DNA of 64,000 bases from an uncultured Bacteroidota bacterium (lineage in GTDB: Bacteria > Bacteroidota > Bacteroidia > Flavobacteriales > Schleiferiaceae), in assembly GCA_913057235.1 (NCBI GenBank), contig CAJXNI010000003.1, forward strand, positions 1 through 64,000, given 5' to 3'. The notes beneath the pieces are model-generated. The model did no database searches and was not told the origin of the DNA. It was given only the letters and a program-made list of their open reading frames with translations. The translations under genes and the position numbers were made by a program. Positions 25,775-34,775 of this stretch are shown piece after piece. Position 1 is the stretch's first letter; each line of letters opens with the position of its first letter.

Positions 25775-26582
25775 GACCAAACTGGAGTTTTACCTCTTTG
25801 TAAGCGCAGGCTAAGACCCCTCCGTAAATTTCGTAGTGCCCGTACAGATGTACGGTTAGATCAGCTTGTACACCTTCTGCAGCTTTAAATACATGGCTGA
25901 ATTCTCCGGAGTTATTTTTTTCCACTGCAAAGGGCTTTAGGTTGGTTATGTTGTCTTGATAGTGATCTTGTTCCACAAATAAATAGGCTTTTTGGAGCTT
26001 TGCGCCTCCATTTAGCATTATTATCCATCTCTTTAGTTGTTCTCGATTATCACCAGTACTTTCTACAATTTCCACTGAAATATCAGGTCCAGGGTTTTCA
26101 TGGCCACGCGCATCACGTTGGTAAATGCCAGGTAGGGGGAAATCCTCCAGGTATTCAATTTCCAGCTTTTTGTTGCCACTAGGGTAGTAACGGGTGTAGA
26201 GGCCACTTTTTTTCCCAGCCTTGTAGTTTACCGTTCGTACGAGGTCTCCCGCCTGATTGTAGACCTTTGCCAGTCCATCTAAGCGACCTTTTTTGTAGGT
26301 AACCTCTTTCCAAATTTTACCATTGCCAAAGTTTTGAGTGGCCTGGCCTTCTTTGAGGCCATTCACAAGCGTAAAGGTTGAAGTGGTACCACTTTTATTT
26401 TTCACGGTATAAGTGCCATTCCTTTTTAGAGACCTACCTTTTCTTCCGGTGGCTTCTTTTTTTGCTGAGTTCTCTTTAATAAGGACTTCGCTGGCCTCTT
26501 CAACTACCGTGATAGCCACTTGCTCGCAGGCCATCAGGGTTAAAAGGATTACAATGAGCAGTGTTAGGTTTAGGTATTTCAT
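25770..26582 (-). CDS. MORN-repeat (YwqK-like) lipoprotein
   Basis: 270 residues. Lipoprotein signal with LTLMAC (Cys19). Residues about 60-150 hold MORN-like repeats of the YwqK type: NGLKEGQATQNFGNGKIWKE, KKGRLDGLAKVYNQAGDLV and KAGKKSGLYTRYYPSGNKKL. Such repeats bind or scaffold other molecules; some databases label them antitoxin YwqK, but nothing here supports a toxin-antitoxin role. The last 100 residues are an unknown beta-rich domain. Its start is one base after the gldA stop, so it is likely cotranscribed with gldA. Confidence 0.8.
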   Translation of the reverse strand: MKYLNLTLLIVILLTLMACEQVAITVVEEASEVLIKENSAKKEATGRKGRSLKRNGTYTVKNKSGTTSTFTLVNGLKEGQATQNFGNGKIWKEVTYKKGRLDGLAKVYNQAGDLVRTVNYKAGKKSGLYTRYYPSGNKKLEIEYLEDFPLPGIYQRDARGHENPGPDISVEIVESTGDNREQLKRWIIMLNGGAKLQKAYLFVEQDHYQDNITNLKPFAVEKNNSGEFSHVFKAAEGVQADLTVHLYGHYEIYGGVLACAYKEVKLQFGQ

Positions 26583-26583
26583 T

Positions 26584-27489
26584 TTAAGACTGAGTGAGCT
26601 GTTGAAAAATCTGCTCTAATTTATGTTCTTCTTGTTTTATTCCCAAAACCACTAATTCATGGGCTACGGCAAATTTAAATACAGCACTGCGCACATCTTC
26701 TTGCCCCTTGGACTCTAGGCGCCATAAAGTTTTGGCGGTGTTTAGCGCTTCCGCGGATGCAATGCCCGTGATTTTACGAAGCTGAGAGGCGGTGGTAGGG
26801 GCATCAAATTCCACCTCATAAGAAGTGCCCTTGTTTAAGTTCTGTAAATCTGCCGTGGGTTTATCGGCTACTATTTGCCCTTTATTAATAATGATTACAC
26901 GATCACACAGAATTTCTACCTCCTGCATAATGTGGGTGCTAAGCATTACCGTTTTTTCGTGCCCGGCCTCTTTTATCAGGTTGCGTATTTCCACCAATTG
27001 ATTGGGATCAAGGCCGGTGGTAGGTTCATCTAAAATTAATACCTCAGGGTTGTGCAACAAGGCAGCTGCCAGGCCCACCCGCTGGCGGTATCCTTTGGAA
27101 AGTTGCCCCAGCTTTTTATGCCTTTCGGGCGAAAGCCCCACCTTTTCAATTATAGGATCTACTTGATTTTTAGCCGTTTGATGCAGCCCTCCCATAAATT
27201 GCAGGTATTCTTTCACATACATTTCCAGGTACAACGGATTGTGTTCGGGTAGATAGCCCACTTTTTTACGCACGGCTATGCTTTCTTCCATTACGTCTAA
27301 ACCACAAACTTTGGCGGTGCCGGTGCTTTGCGGTAGGTAACCCGTTAAGATTTTCATCATGGTACTTTTACCAGCGCCATTGGGCCCTAAAAAACCTACA
27401 ATTTCACCTTTACCCACCTTAAAGCTTACTTCATTTAAAGCGGCCTGCTGGCCATAAAGCTTGGTGATCTGCTGTACTTCAATTGACAT
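26584..27489 (-). CDS. gldA: Gliding-associated ABC transporter ATPase GldA
   Basis: 301 residues. Walker A GPNGAGKST (about 34-42), Q-loop region VGYLPEHNPLY, signature LSKGYRQRVGLA, Walker B VLILDEPTTGLDP and the switch His in MLSTHIMQEVE. After the ATPase core there is a C-terminal extension of about 80 residues, as in GldA. GldA works with membrane proteins GldF and GldG in F. johnsoniae; neither is in this window. Without them, a generic drug/Na-type ABC ATPase is the alternative, but the overall length and context favour GldA. Confidence 0.8.
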   Translation of the reverse strand: MSIEVQQITKLYGQQAALNEVSFKVGKGEIVGFLGPNGAGKSTMMKILTGYLPQSTGTAKVCGLDVMEESIAVRKKVGYLPEHNPLYLEMYVKEYLQFMGGLHQTAKNQVDPIIEKVGLSPERHKKLGQLSKGYRQRVGLAAALLHNPEVLILDEPTTGLDPNQLVEIRNLIKEAGHEKTVMLSTHIMQEVEILCDRVIIINKGQIVADKPTADLQNLNKGTSYEVEFDAPTTASQLRKITGIASAEALNTAKTLWRLESKGQEDVRSAVFKFAVAHELVVLGIKQEEHKLEQIFQQLTQS

Positions 27490-27573
27490 AAAATGCTTTT
27501 AGTGGGGCGAATTTAAGGTTTTTGAAGCCCGGGCTGAAGGGGCTAATTTTTAACTTGCTCGCAAATTTTAGCA

Positions 27574-27906
27574 ATGAGTAAAGGCATAGAAGAACTTCAG
27601 GAAATTGTAGACCAGTGGATTCAAAATCATGGCGTGCGCTATTTTAATGAATTGACCAACATGGCACAGCTTACCGAAGAAGTAGGAGAGGTGGCCCGCA
27701 TTATTGCGCGCAGGTATGGTGAGCAAAGTGAGAAAGAAAGTGATAAGCAAAAAGACCTGGGTGAAGAATTGGCCGATGTGCTTTTTGTGGTGTTGTGTTT
27801 GGCCAATCAAACCAATACCAATTTGCAGGCCGCCTTTGATGCCAAGATGCAATTAAAAACACAGCGCGATCACCAACGCCATCAACAAAATGAAAAATTA
27901 AAATAG
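27574..27906 (+). CDS. MazG-like nucleotide pyrophosphohydrolase
   Basis: 110 residues, all alpha. The metal-binding pattern of MazG-type NTP pyrophosphatases is visible: LTEEVGEVAR (the ExxE helix) and LGEELADVLFVVL (the second ExxD helix), 26 residues apart. These enzymes cut non-canonical or excess NTPs to NMP and pyrophosphate as house-cleaning. The exact substrate is unknown. It is divergent from gldA, and the PLP enzyme gene starts one base after its stop. Confidence 0.85.
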   Translation: MSKGIEELQEIVDQWIQNHGVRYFNELTNMAQLTEEVGEVARIIARRYGEQSEKESDKQKDLGEELADVLFVVLCLANQTNTNLQAAFDAKMQLKTQRDHQRHQQNEKLK

Positions 27907-27907
27907 C

Positions 27908-28861
27908 TTGACGCTTAGCTTGCAATTACCATCGCCCTGCGAGGCGCTGCTAGAGCTGCAGGGCGTGCAAATTTGGCTTAAGCGCGATGATTTGATTCAC
28001 CCGCAGGTGAGCGGAAATAAATGGCGAAAACTGCGCTATTACTGGCAAGATTTTGAGCAAAGTACCAAGCAAGAGGTCTTGAGCTTTGGCGGAGCTTTTT
28101 CAAATCATTTGGCGGCTTTGGCTGCAGCGGGTAAGCACTTACAAATTCCTACCCGGGCCTTGGTAAGGGGGGAGGAGCTACAGCACAATCCCACCTTAGA
28201 CTTTTGCCGCGCTCAAGGTATGGAACTGGAGTTTATTACCCGCGCAGCGTATCGAGAGAAAGACGAGCCTGGCTTTATAGCTCAGCTTCAGGAGAGTTAC
28301 CCGCAAAGCTACATCATCCCAGAAGGCGGTAAAGGATCGCTAGGCATAAAGGGCTGCACCGAAATTCTAAAGGAAGTTAATGAGCCCTTTGACTGGGTTT
28401 GCGCCTCCCTGGGAACCGGCACTACCGCTAGCGGTCTGCTACTGAGCGCATATCCCACGCAGTTTCTGTTTTTTTCGGCTTTAAAAGACCAGGGGTATTT
28501 GAAGCAAACCCTTACTCAAAATGTTGAAAGTTTAGGGGAGAACTATGGCCTAAGCCCCACCGAAGTTACCAGGCGGCTGGCTAATTTTGAAGTAAATGCC
28601 GATTTCCATTTTGGAGGCTATGCCAAGGTAACAGATGAATTGATTGAATTCATGAATACGTTTTTCGAAAAAACGGGCGTTAAGCTAGATCCGGTGTACA
28701 CCGGCAAAATGCTGTTTGGCATTTACCAGTTAATACACGCAAATTATTTTCAACCTGGCACCCGCATTTTAGCCCTGCACAGTGGCGGTTTGCAAGGTAT
28801 ATCGGGCATGAACCAAAAATTAAAAAAACAGCATAAACGCACAATCATTTATGAGGCTTAA
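27908..28861 (+). CDS. PLP-dependent deaminase/desulfhydrase (ACC deaminase/D-cysteine desulfhydrase family)
   Basis: 317 residues with a TTG start one base after the MazG-like stop. The PLP lysine region reads IHPQVSGNKWRKLRYY (Lys near residue 38), followed by LSFGGAFSNHLAALAAAGK, the phosphate- and substrate-contact segment of the family. IPEGGKGSLGIKG and the C-terminal LHSGGLQGI also match. Members deaminate 1-aminocyclopropane-1-carboxylate or release sulfide from D-cysteine; the two cannot be separated here, and the short divergent C terminus makes D-cysteine desulfhydrase or an unknown amino acid more likely. Confidence 0.8.
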   Translation: MTLSLQLPSPCEALLELQGVQIWLKRDDLIHPQVSGNKWRKLRYYWQDFEQSTKQEVLSFGGAFSNHLAALAAAGKHLQIPTRALVRGEELQHNPTLDFCRAQGMELEFITRAAYREKDEPGFIAQLQESYPQSYIIPEGGKGSLGIKGCTEILKEVNEPFDWVCASLGTGTTASGLLLSAYPTQFLFFSALKDQGYLKQTLTQNVESLGENYGLSPTEVTRRLANFEVNADFHFGGYAKVTDELIEFMNTFFEKTGVKLDPVYTGKMLFGIYQLIHANYFQPGTRILALHSGGLQGISGMNQKLKKQHKRTIIYEA

Positions 28862-29729
28862 ACAATGCATCCTTTTTAGCTTAGTTACTTTTCAGCTACT
28901 GGCACAACAAAGCGCCACCGAGGCCTACATAAAAAAATGGCACAAGGTGGCTATTGCCGAAATGGAAGAGTACGGCATACCCGCCAGCATTACTTTGGCG
29001 CAGGGCATTTTAGAGAGTGGCAGCGGGCAAAGTTTCCTGGCTACCGAAGCTAAAAACCACTTTGGTATTAAGTGCCACTTAGACTGGAAGGGCGGCAAGG
29101 TTTACCACGATGACGATGCGAAAGGGGAGTGTTTCAGGAAATACAAAAACGCAGAAGATAGCTTTAGAGATCATTCACTTTTTTTAAAAAACCGCAGCCG
29201 CTATGCCGGCCTTTTTGAGGAAAACCCTACTGATTACAAGGCCTGGGCCAAAGGCTTACGCAAGGCAGGTTACGCTACGGACAGGCGCTATGCCGATAGG
29301 CTCATTGACCTGATAGAACGCTACCAACTGCATAAGTACGACTTGGAAGGTTTTGATGTAGATGAGGTAAGTCCCGAAGTTCGCAAAGAACTTTATGTGA
29401 ATGTATCGGCCAATCATGTGGAGTACGTGGTGGCCCGCGAAGGCGATAGCTTTGAAAGCATAGCCCTTTTGACTGATAAAAAACCCGATGAGTTATTGGA
29501 GTATAATGAGCTGCGGCACGATGCTCAGTTAAAGCCCGGTGATATTGTGTACCTGCAACCTAAGCGCAGAAAGTCTGCCCGGGAACACAAAACCCACGTG
29601 GTAAAAGAGGGTGAAACCATGTACAGCATTGCGCAAAAGTTTGCCATAAGGTTAGAAGAGCTTTATGAACGCAACGGCATGTACATTGGCGAAGAGGTTA
29701 AGCCGGGTCAATCGCTGGAGCTGCGCTAG
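28851..29729 (+). CDS. Secreted glucosaminidase with two LysM domains
   Basis: 292 residues. Signal peptide to about residue 18 (LLAQ). A glucosaminidase domain covers about 20-165, with the catalytic Glu in ITLAQGILESGSGQS and the family segments NHFGIKCH, GECFRKYKNAEDSFRDHS and YATDRRYADRLI. Two LysM domains follow (about 183-226 and 245-291; the second has HVVKEGETMYSIAQKF). It should cut the glycan backbone of peptidoglycan during growth or division. Its start overlaps the PLP enzyme gene by 11 bases. Confidence 0.9.
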   Translation: MRLKQCILFSLVTFQLLAQQSATEAYIKKWHKVAIAEMEEYGIPASITLAQGILESGSGQSFLATEAKNHFGIKCHLDWKGGKVYHDDDAKGECFRKYKNAEDSFRDHSLFLKNRSRYAGLFEENPTDYKAWAKGLRKAGYATDRRYADRLIDLIERYQLHKYDLEGFDVDEVSPEVRKELYVNVSANHVEYVVAREGDSFESIALLTDKKPDELLEYNELRHDAQLKPGDIVYLQPKRRKSAREHKTHVVKEGETMYSIAQKFAIRLEELYERNGMYIGEEVKPGQSLELR

Positions 29730-29884
29730 AGGGCCTTATTGAAAACCATCCCCAAAAGGATAAAAAACAAAGGTAATTTTGAAGGATGGCTACCTAGACA
29801 GTTTTTTTAAATAGCAAACTTGTTAGTTTAGTGATTGGCATTTAAGCATAAACAAAACTTTTCTCCTTGAATAGCTCTCAGTGA

Positions 29885-30310
29885 TCAGATAGCCGTTATT
29901 ACCATAATTTACGTTTAAAAGACAGCCTCAAAAAGTTTTTTAAGGCAATAAAAGAGTATGATATTCTTTTTGACTACGCAGGAGGAACTAGTGTGGGAGC
30001 GCTCATGGCTGCTACCATTGCTTTTAACAAGCCGGTTGATGAAACCATTCAGCAAATCAGGAAAGCTATCAAATATAGGCCCTCGGCAGACTTGAGTTTT
30101 TCCTATATATAATTGGTAAGAGGGTGAAATATGAAGCGCATGGTTTATGACAAGCTGCAGCAATTTTGCGAGCGAGAAAAGGTAGATATGGCAGATGCCT
30201 AGAAGCCCATGTACGGGGTAGCTTCTTACTTTTTACCAAATAAGGCCACTTTTTTTTTGAGCCCCCCTGCCTATCCTTTAATAATGGTCAGACTCCTTTG
30301 TCGGCCTTGA
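29885..30310 (+). pseudogene. Remnant of a patatin-like phospholipase gene
   Basis: One frame from 29885 to the TGA at 30308 reads as a patatin domain fragment with three internal stops (30110, 30125, 30200). First piece: LKKFFKAIKEYDILFDYAGG then TSVGALMAATIAFNKPVDE, with the GTSVG nucleophile elbow of patatins. Second piece: MKRMVYDKLQQFCEREKVDM. Third piece: KPMYGVASYFLPNKATFFLS, which fits the strand where patatins read KPLxIxATxL. The N-terminal glycine-rich oxyanion motif is absent. Because all pieces share one frame, decay has been mainly by point mutation and deletion. The rest of 29730-30340 holds no other gene that I can see. Confidence 0.6.
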
Positions 30311-30340
30311 TAAGTCAATTAATTTTCCATAGCTATTGAG

Positions 30341-32965
30341 CTAACGAATCAAATAGCAGATTAGGGTGCCATCCTTGGTGTAGGTTACCAGGTTTAATTT
30401 CCCATCTTGATCTAATGAACCCATGTCAAAAGGTCCCTGGGCAAAAATGGGAAATCCTTCCAGCAATTTTCCTTCGGTATTAAAAACTCTAATTTCTTCA
30501 GCTTCTGCGGAAAAAGCACCTACATAAAATTTGTTGGCCAGCGTAAGGGCTTTGGGTTTAACCGTAATTTCATCTTCCAGGCTAACCGTAAAAGGCTGCT
30601 GGGTTTCCTTAACGATTAACTCCTCATCATAGGTAAAAATATAACGCCCATCGCGGTAAATAAGATGGTCAGCTGGTTTGGTTTCATCTAAATAGAGAGC
30701 ATCAATTTTTCCTTGTGGATTGATCACGTACATTTTGCCCGAATTACTTCCAGCTATCAGCTCAGACTCCTTTAAGGTTTCGCCTGGGCGGAGGTAAAAG
30801 GAAGTCTTCAGTTCCTCAATTTTTTCGTCAACCACAAAGCGCTCCTGGCCCCTGCGATTGAGCTGGTAGAGTTTACCATCGGCCCTAAGGCAAACAATAA
30901 TGTCACGCTTGGCTACGCTAAAATGCTGGGGCTCACTAATAATATCACTGGCCGCGGTCTTAAAGTCCCAGCCTTTTACGGGCTGTCCCTTCACGCTGTA
31001 ATTGAACAGTTTGGGGCCACAGGGTACTACCAGGCGGTAGTTGCGGGCGTCATCATAGTTGAAAACTCCCACAGGGGCGGTAGCAGTTGCGGGTAAGCTT
31101 ACCGGAAAGCCTTCCAAATCGCGTCCCAAACGGTCTACCACATACAGTTTTTGAGCCGTGTTAAAAACCATTTGCAGTTTGTTGTTTTTGTACACGTCAA
31201 TTTGCCGGATTTCACCTAGCATGGGGCCGTCTAAGGCCCTGGACCAAAATAACTTACCATCTTTACTCAACAGGTGTAACTGGTTTTTCTCATCGGTAAC
31301 GGCCACATCAAACTTGCCCGTAACATGGTTTTTTAAAAATTGCGGTTCGCTTTGCAGCGGATGGTCCAATTGGGTGGTCCACAGTCGGCTTACCTTTTCG
31401 TCTACGGGCTTTTCATGCAAAAGCAGACCATTGGTAAAGGCCCCTTGCTCTGAAACCTTGATTTGCAGAGCCATCCATTTGAGGTTTTGCAAACTATCGG
31501 CTAAAGCCTTTTCTGTTTTTTTGAATTCAGGTGCTACATCACTTACCAGGCTTAAAAAATGGGGGTTAGCGGCCCAGACTAAAATATGGCTGTTGCCAGG
31601 GAGTTGATTTTTAAAGCTGAGGTAGGAGGGTTGATTGACCAGGGTTTTTTGGGCCAGTATGTCATTAAGCAGTGACTTTAAAGCCGGCAGGTTTTGCGCA
31701 AAAACTACATAGTTTTCGGTAAGGGTGTAATAGGGGTAATGAAAACCCTGGAATAGTCGTCCGTAGAGCCGGGGCAAGGCGTTTTGAGCCGCCAGCTTTT
31801 GCACTACATATCCTCTGTAGCCTTCCACAAAGGTGCTGTCTGTAAAGGGGGCAAGGCTATTTTTCACGGCTTCGGCACTGCCACGATGCCGCAGGTAGGC
31901 GAAACTATTGCTGATTCCTTCACTGCGCCCGGCCTTGAAAACGCCCATTTCGGTATCTACCCATTGCTCCATTAAATTTAAGGCCTTGGGGGGGAGTTTA
32001 TCTAGTAAATCCTGATGGCCGGCCCATTCTCCCCTCTGCTCCAAGTAGCTTTGGTAGGCGCGGTGGAAATCGCCAATATTGCCCACATTGTAGTTGACCC
32101 AAAAGCCAAAATTGGCCGGTATTATTTGAGCGGCCATACTTTCATGCGGACGAATGCTTTTAAAGGTTTCGGTAAAAAATGCCTGATTTTGTGGGTAAGT
32201 GATTAGACCGCTCCAAAGCAATTGATCAGCACTGGTTTGCAGGTCTACCTCGGCCCACGAGCCCATTTGCGCTAAAAATTCCGTTTCTGCCTGGGGCAAT
32301 TGTGCTTTGGCATAGGCTGGCAACTCTTCTAGATTTACAAACAAATTAGCTAAATCTTTAGCATTGCGGGTTTGCATCAGCTTTTGAAATTCTACGTTAT
32401 TCAAAAGACTTATTTCACTGCTGATCTGCCGCAGCCCTGCTTCTACCAGGTTTTTTTTAGGGCTAATAAAAAGTAAATTCTGGAAGGAACTCAGGAAAAG
32501 GCCATCACCGTTCTCTGCCTGCGTGAAGCTAAATATTTTGGCACCCGCGTAGCTAAAACTTTTGCCTGAATAGTTTTGGGCTAAGGCCTGGCTCAGGTTT
32601 TTTTCAAAAGCGGCATCGGCCTGGGTAATCAATAGCGCGTCATATTTTTGGGCCCCACTCAACAGCACGCTCACCAAAACCTGACGGCCTTTTAAAAATT
32701 GGTTGAGGGTTTCGGCTTCCAAGGCAAGGGTAAATTTTTTTAGCTGTTGCTCAAAAGCTTTAAAAACGCTGGTGTGTCTGAGGCTTTGATTGGCTACATG
32801 CGTAAGATAGGTCTCTTGAAGGGCCGGCACATTATTCATTTCTACCACGGCCACCGCGTTGGTGGGCACCGCCTGATAGAGGTTGGTGGGGGCTACTTGT
32901 TCATCTTCGCAAGCCGATAGGCCTGCCAAAAAAATGAGGGCCAGACATAGTAAGCGCAACTTCAT
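30341..32965 (-). CDS. Large lipoprotein with a C-terminal propeller-like domain, unknown function
   Basis: 874 residues from the ATG 32963-32965; the frame extends 8 codons further to a TTG, but that start lies in the -7 box. Lipoprotein signal LSAC (Cys19). The N-terminal ~540 residues begin PTNAVAVVEMNN and resemble DUF3352-type proteins, but I am not certain of this. The C-terminal ~330 residues have repeated blades such as DGKLFWSRALDG, DGKLYQLNRRGQ, SGKMYVINPQGK and QDGKLNLVTYTKDG, like a PQQ/FG-GAP beta-propeller. Probably an outer-membrane anchored scaffold. It lies 45 bases downstream of rnhB. Confidence 0.7.
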   Translation of the reverse strand: MKLRLLCLALIFLAGLSACEDEQVAPTNLYQAVPTNAVAVVEMNNVPALQETYLTHVANQSLRHTSVFKAFEQQLKKFTLALEAETLNQFLKGRQVLVSVLLSGAQKYDALLITQADAAFEKNLSQALAQNYSGKSFSYAGAKIFSFTQAENGDGLFLSSFQNLLFISPKKNLVEAGLRQISSEISLLNNVEFQKLMQTRNAKDLANLFVNLEELPAYAKAQLPQAETEFLAQMGSWAEVDLQTSADQLLWSGLITYPQNQAFFTETFKSIRPHESMAAQIIPANFGFWVNYNVGNIGDFHRAYQSYLEQRGEWAGHQDLLDKLPPKALNLMEQWVDTEMGVFKAGRSEGISNSFAYLRHRGSAEAVKNSLAPFTDSTFVEGYRGYVVQKLAAQNALPRLYGRLFQGFHYPYYTLTENYVVFAQNLPALKSLLNDILAQKTLVNQPSYLSFKNQLPGNSHILVWAANPHFLSLVSDVAPEFKKTEKALADSLQNLKWMALQIKVSEQGAFTNGLLLHEKPVDEKVSRLWTTQLDHPLQSEPQFLKNHVTGKFDVAVTDEKNQLHLLSKDGKLFWSRALDGPMLGEIRQIDVYKNNKLQMVFNTAQKLYVVDRLGRDLEGFPVSLPATATAPVGVFNYDDARNYRLVVPCGPKLFNYSVKGQPVKGWDFKTAASDIISEPQHFSVAKRDIIVCLRADGKLYQLNRRGQERFVVDEKIEELKTSFYLRPGETLKESELIAGSNSGKMYVINPQGKIDALYLDETKPADHLIYRDGRYIFTYDEELIVKETQQPFTVSLEDEITVKPKALTLANKFYVGAFSAEAEEIRVFNTEGKLLEGFPIFAQGPFDMGSLDQDGKLNLVTYTKDGTLICYLIR

Positions 32966-32986
32966 AGACTGGGGCTGAATTTTTTG

Positions 32987-32994
32987 CAAAATTA
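32987..32994 (-). promoter_or_regulatory. -7 box before the propeller lipoprotein gene
   Basis: Minus-strand TAATTTTG, exact TAnnTTTG, 21 bases before the ATG at 32965. It supports the internal ATG as the start. Confidence 0.5.
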
Positions 32995-33010
32995 CGAGAA
33001 ATAAAAGGGG

Positions 33011-33616
33011 CTAGAGCTTTAGTTTAACCTGTTTTGCCAAAAGCGTAAAACTTTTGCGGTGGTAAGGGCTTGTGCCAAATTGGGCTATGGCTTGGCGATG
33101 TTTTTGGGTGGGGTAGCCTTTGTTTTGATTCCACTGATAGTGTGGAAATTTTTGATGGGCTTTTTCCATGAATTCATCGCGATGTGTTTTGGCTAAAATG
33201 CTGGCGGCAGCAATATTTTTAAAACGGCCGTCACCCTTAATTTGGCAACTGTGCGGCACCTTGGGGTAAGGCTTAAAGCGGTTGCCATCTATCAATAGGT
33301 GCTGGGGTGTTTTTTGCAGTTGCGCTATAGCGCGATGCATGGCCAGAAAGCTTGCTTGCAGGATGTTTATAGAATCAATGGTGTTGGAATCTACTGAAGC
33401 AACGGCCCAGGCTAGGGCTTTGGCTTCAATTTCTAAGCGCAATTGCTGACGGTCCACCTCTTTAATTTTTTTTGAGTCGTTTAGCAGCGGAGCCCTGAAG
33501 TTACGAGGTAAGATTACCGCTGCCGCAAATACGGGCCCGGCCAAGCAGCCCCGGCCTGCCTCGTCTAAGCCTGCTTCCAGAAGGTCTTTATTCAAAAAGT
33601 TGCGCAGTCTGGGCAT
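33011..33616 (-). CDS. rnhB: Ribonuclease HII
   Basis: 201 residues. RNase HII cuts the RNA strand of RNA-DNA hybrids and removes single ribonucleotides from DNA. The active-site acids are visible: GLDEAGRGCLAGPV (Asp and Glu), LLIDGN (Asp) and the later KTHRDEFM (Asp); SILAKTHRD is the family signature. Length is typical. Its start is one base after the stop of the glycosyltransferase gene, so the two are probably cotranscribed. Confidence 0.95.
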   Translation of the reverse strand: MPRLRNFLNKDLLEAGLDEAGRGCLAGPVFAAAVILPRNFRAPLLNDSKKIKEVDRQQLRLEIEAKALAWAVASVDSNTIDSINILQASFLAMHRAIAQLQKTPQHLLIDGNRFKPYPKVPHSCQIKGDGRFKNIAAASILAKTHRDEFMEKAHQKFPHYQWNQNKGYPTQKHRQAIAQFGTSPYHRKSFTLLAKQVKLKL

Positions 33617-33617
33617 T

Positions 33618-34736
33618 TTAAGCTAAGGTTTTTTCAATGCTGGCCCACATCATTTCGGCAGAGCGGTCCCAACGGAAAACCTTTCCCCTTTCACGGCCTT
33701 TGGCAATAAGCTCTTTTCGCAGTTGGGCGTCATCGGTTTGTAAAAACGCTTGGGCTATTGACTCCTTGTCTCTTGAATTGCAAAGCAGGGCGGCATTTCC
33801 AGCCACTTCTGGCATGCTGGAGTTGGTGGCCGTAATTACCGGCACTTCACTTTTAAAGGCTTCCAAAATAGGAATGCCAAAACCCTCAAAATGCGAAACA
33901 AAGGCTAATGCTTGCGCAGAGGCCAACACTTCGTTCAGTTCTTCGCGCTCCAAGCGCCCCGTAAAAATGATATCGTTTTTAAACGGATGTTGTTGGTACA
34001 CTTGATCTAATTCTTGGTTCCAAAACATTTTTTCACCTACCACCACAAATTTGGCAAGGCCGCCCCTTTGCCGATAGATTTGATAGGCCTCCAGCATGCC
34101 ATCAATATTTTTACGTGGGTTTAACGCGCCAATAAAAATGAAGTAGGGCTTGCCGGCCGTTAGGGATTTTTTAATCTCATTTTGCTTTTCCCGAGCCAGG
34201 GGTTTGAAAAAGTCACCCACCCCATTGTAGACCAAGTCACATTTTTCGGCCGGCAGGCGATAGGTTTTTATTAAGTCTTCTCGTGAATACGCACTTACGG
34301 TAGCTACCCTTTTAGCAGCGTATGCATATTGTGGGAAATATTTGCGCAGGTACCAGCCTACTAGTTTACTGGTATTCTCTTTTTGATGTTCAAAATTAAT
34401 ATCGTGAATAACTGCTAAGCTGGGAGTGCTGCTTTTCAGCGGAACAAAGCCATCTGGCGAGACCAATAGTTGTGGTTTGAGTTGTTTTAATTTTTGGGGT
34501 ACGCTGTACTGAAACCACCACTGCCACAGCAAGGGGTGCCGGGTAGGAGGGTAGAGCACATGACCTTTCACGTTTTCGCCATAAATGAAATTGGGTTCAA
34601 AAGGGCGGTCAAATAAAAAATGCCATTCAATTTGCGGGTGTTGCTGCACCAGGCGCTTAAAAATTTCATGGGTGAACCAACCAATACCCTCTAATTTATG
34701 GGGGAGTAAAAACCGGGTGTTTACAGCTATTTTCAC
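33618..34736 (-). CDS. Glycosyltransferase family 4 (GT-B fold)
   Basis: 372 residues with a GTG start at 34736. The N-terminal acceptor domain starts MKIAVNTRFLLPHKLEGIGW. The donor domain has FIFIGALNPRKNIDGMLEAY, the family segment for the start of the donor half, and FVSHFEGFGIPILEAFKSEVPVITA, the EX7E region that binds the nucleotide sugar. GT4 enzymes build polysaccharides such as O-antigen or capsule; the sugar is unknown. It is divergent from the flippase gene with only 39 bases between the starts, and both starts have promoter-like boxes 4 bases away. Confidence 0.88.
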   Translation of the reverse strand: MKIAVNTRFLLPHKLEGIGWFTHEIFKRLVQQHPQIEWHFLFDRPFEPNFIYGENVKGHVLYPPTRHPLLWQWWFQYSVPQKLKQLKPQLLVSPDGFVPLKSSTPSLAVIHDINFEHQKENTSKLVGWYLRKYFPQYAYAAKRVATVSAYSREDLIKTYRLPAEKCDLVYNGVGDFFKPLAREKQNEIKKSLTAGKPYFIFIGALNPRKNIDGMLEAYQIYRQRGGLAKFVVVGEKMFWNQELDQVYQQHPFKNDIIFTGRLEREELNEVLASAQALAFVSHFEGFGIPILEAFKSEVPVITATNSSMPEVAGNAALLCNSRDKESIAQAFLQTDDAQLRKELIAKGRERGKVFRWDRSAEMMWASIEKTLA

Positions 34737-34740
34737 GCGC

Positions 34741-34748
34741 CAAATATA
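34741..34748 (-). promoter_or_regulatory. -7 box directly before the GT4 gene, predicts a leaderless mRNA
   Basis: Minus-strand TATATTTG, exact TAnnTTTG, followed by only GCGC before the GTG start at 34736. Confidence 0.5.
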
Positions 34749-34763
34749 GGCTCAAATAATATT

Positions 34764-34771
34764 TACCTTAG
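34764..34771 (+). promoter_or_regulatory. Near-match -7 box directly before the flippase gene
   Basis: TACCTTAG differs from TAnnTTTG at one base and is followed by only CCGC before the ATG at 34776, the same 4-base spacing as the exact boxes of engB, tsaE and the GT4 gene. Confidence 0.4.
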
Positions 34772-34775
34772 CCGC

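Noticed and set aside
25770-26582. Toxin-antitoxin label for the YwqK-like gene
   Set aside because: The protein is a MORN-repeat lipoprotein cotranscribed with gldA; no toxin gene is adjacent.
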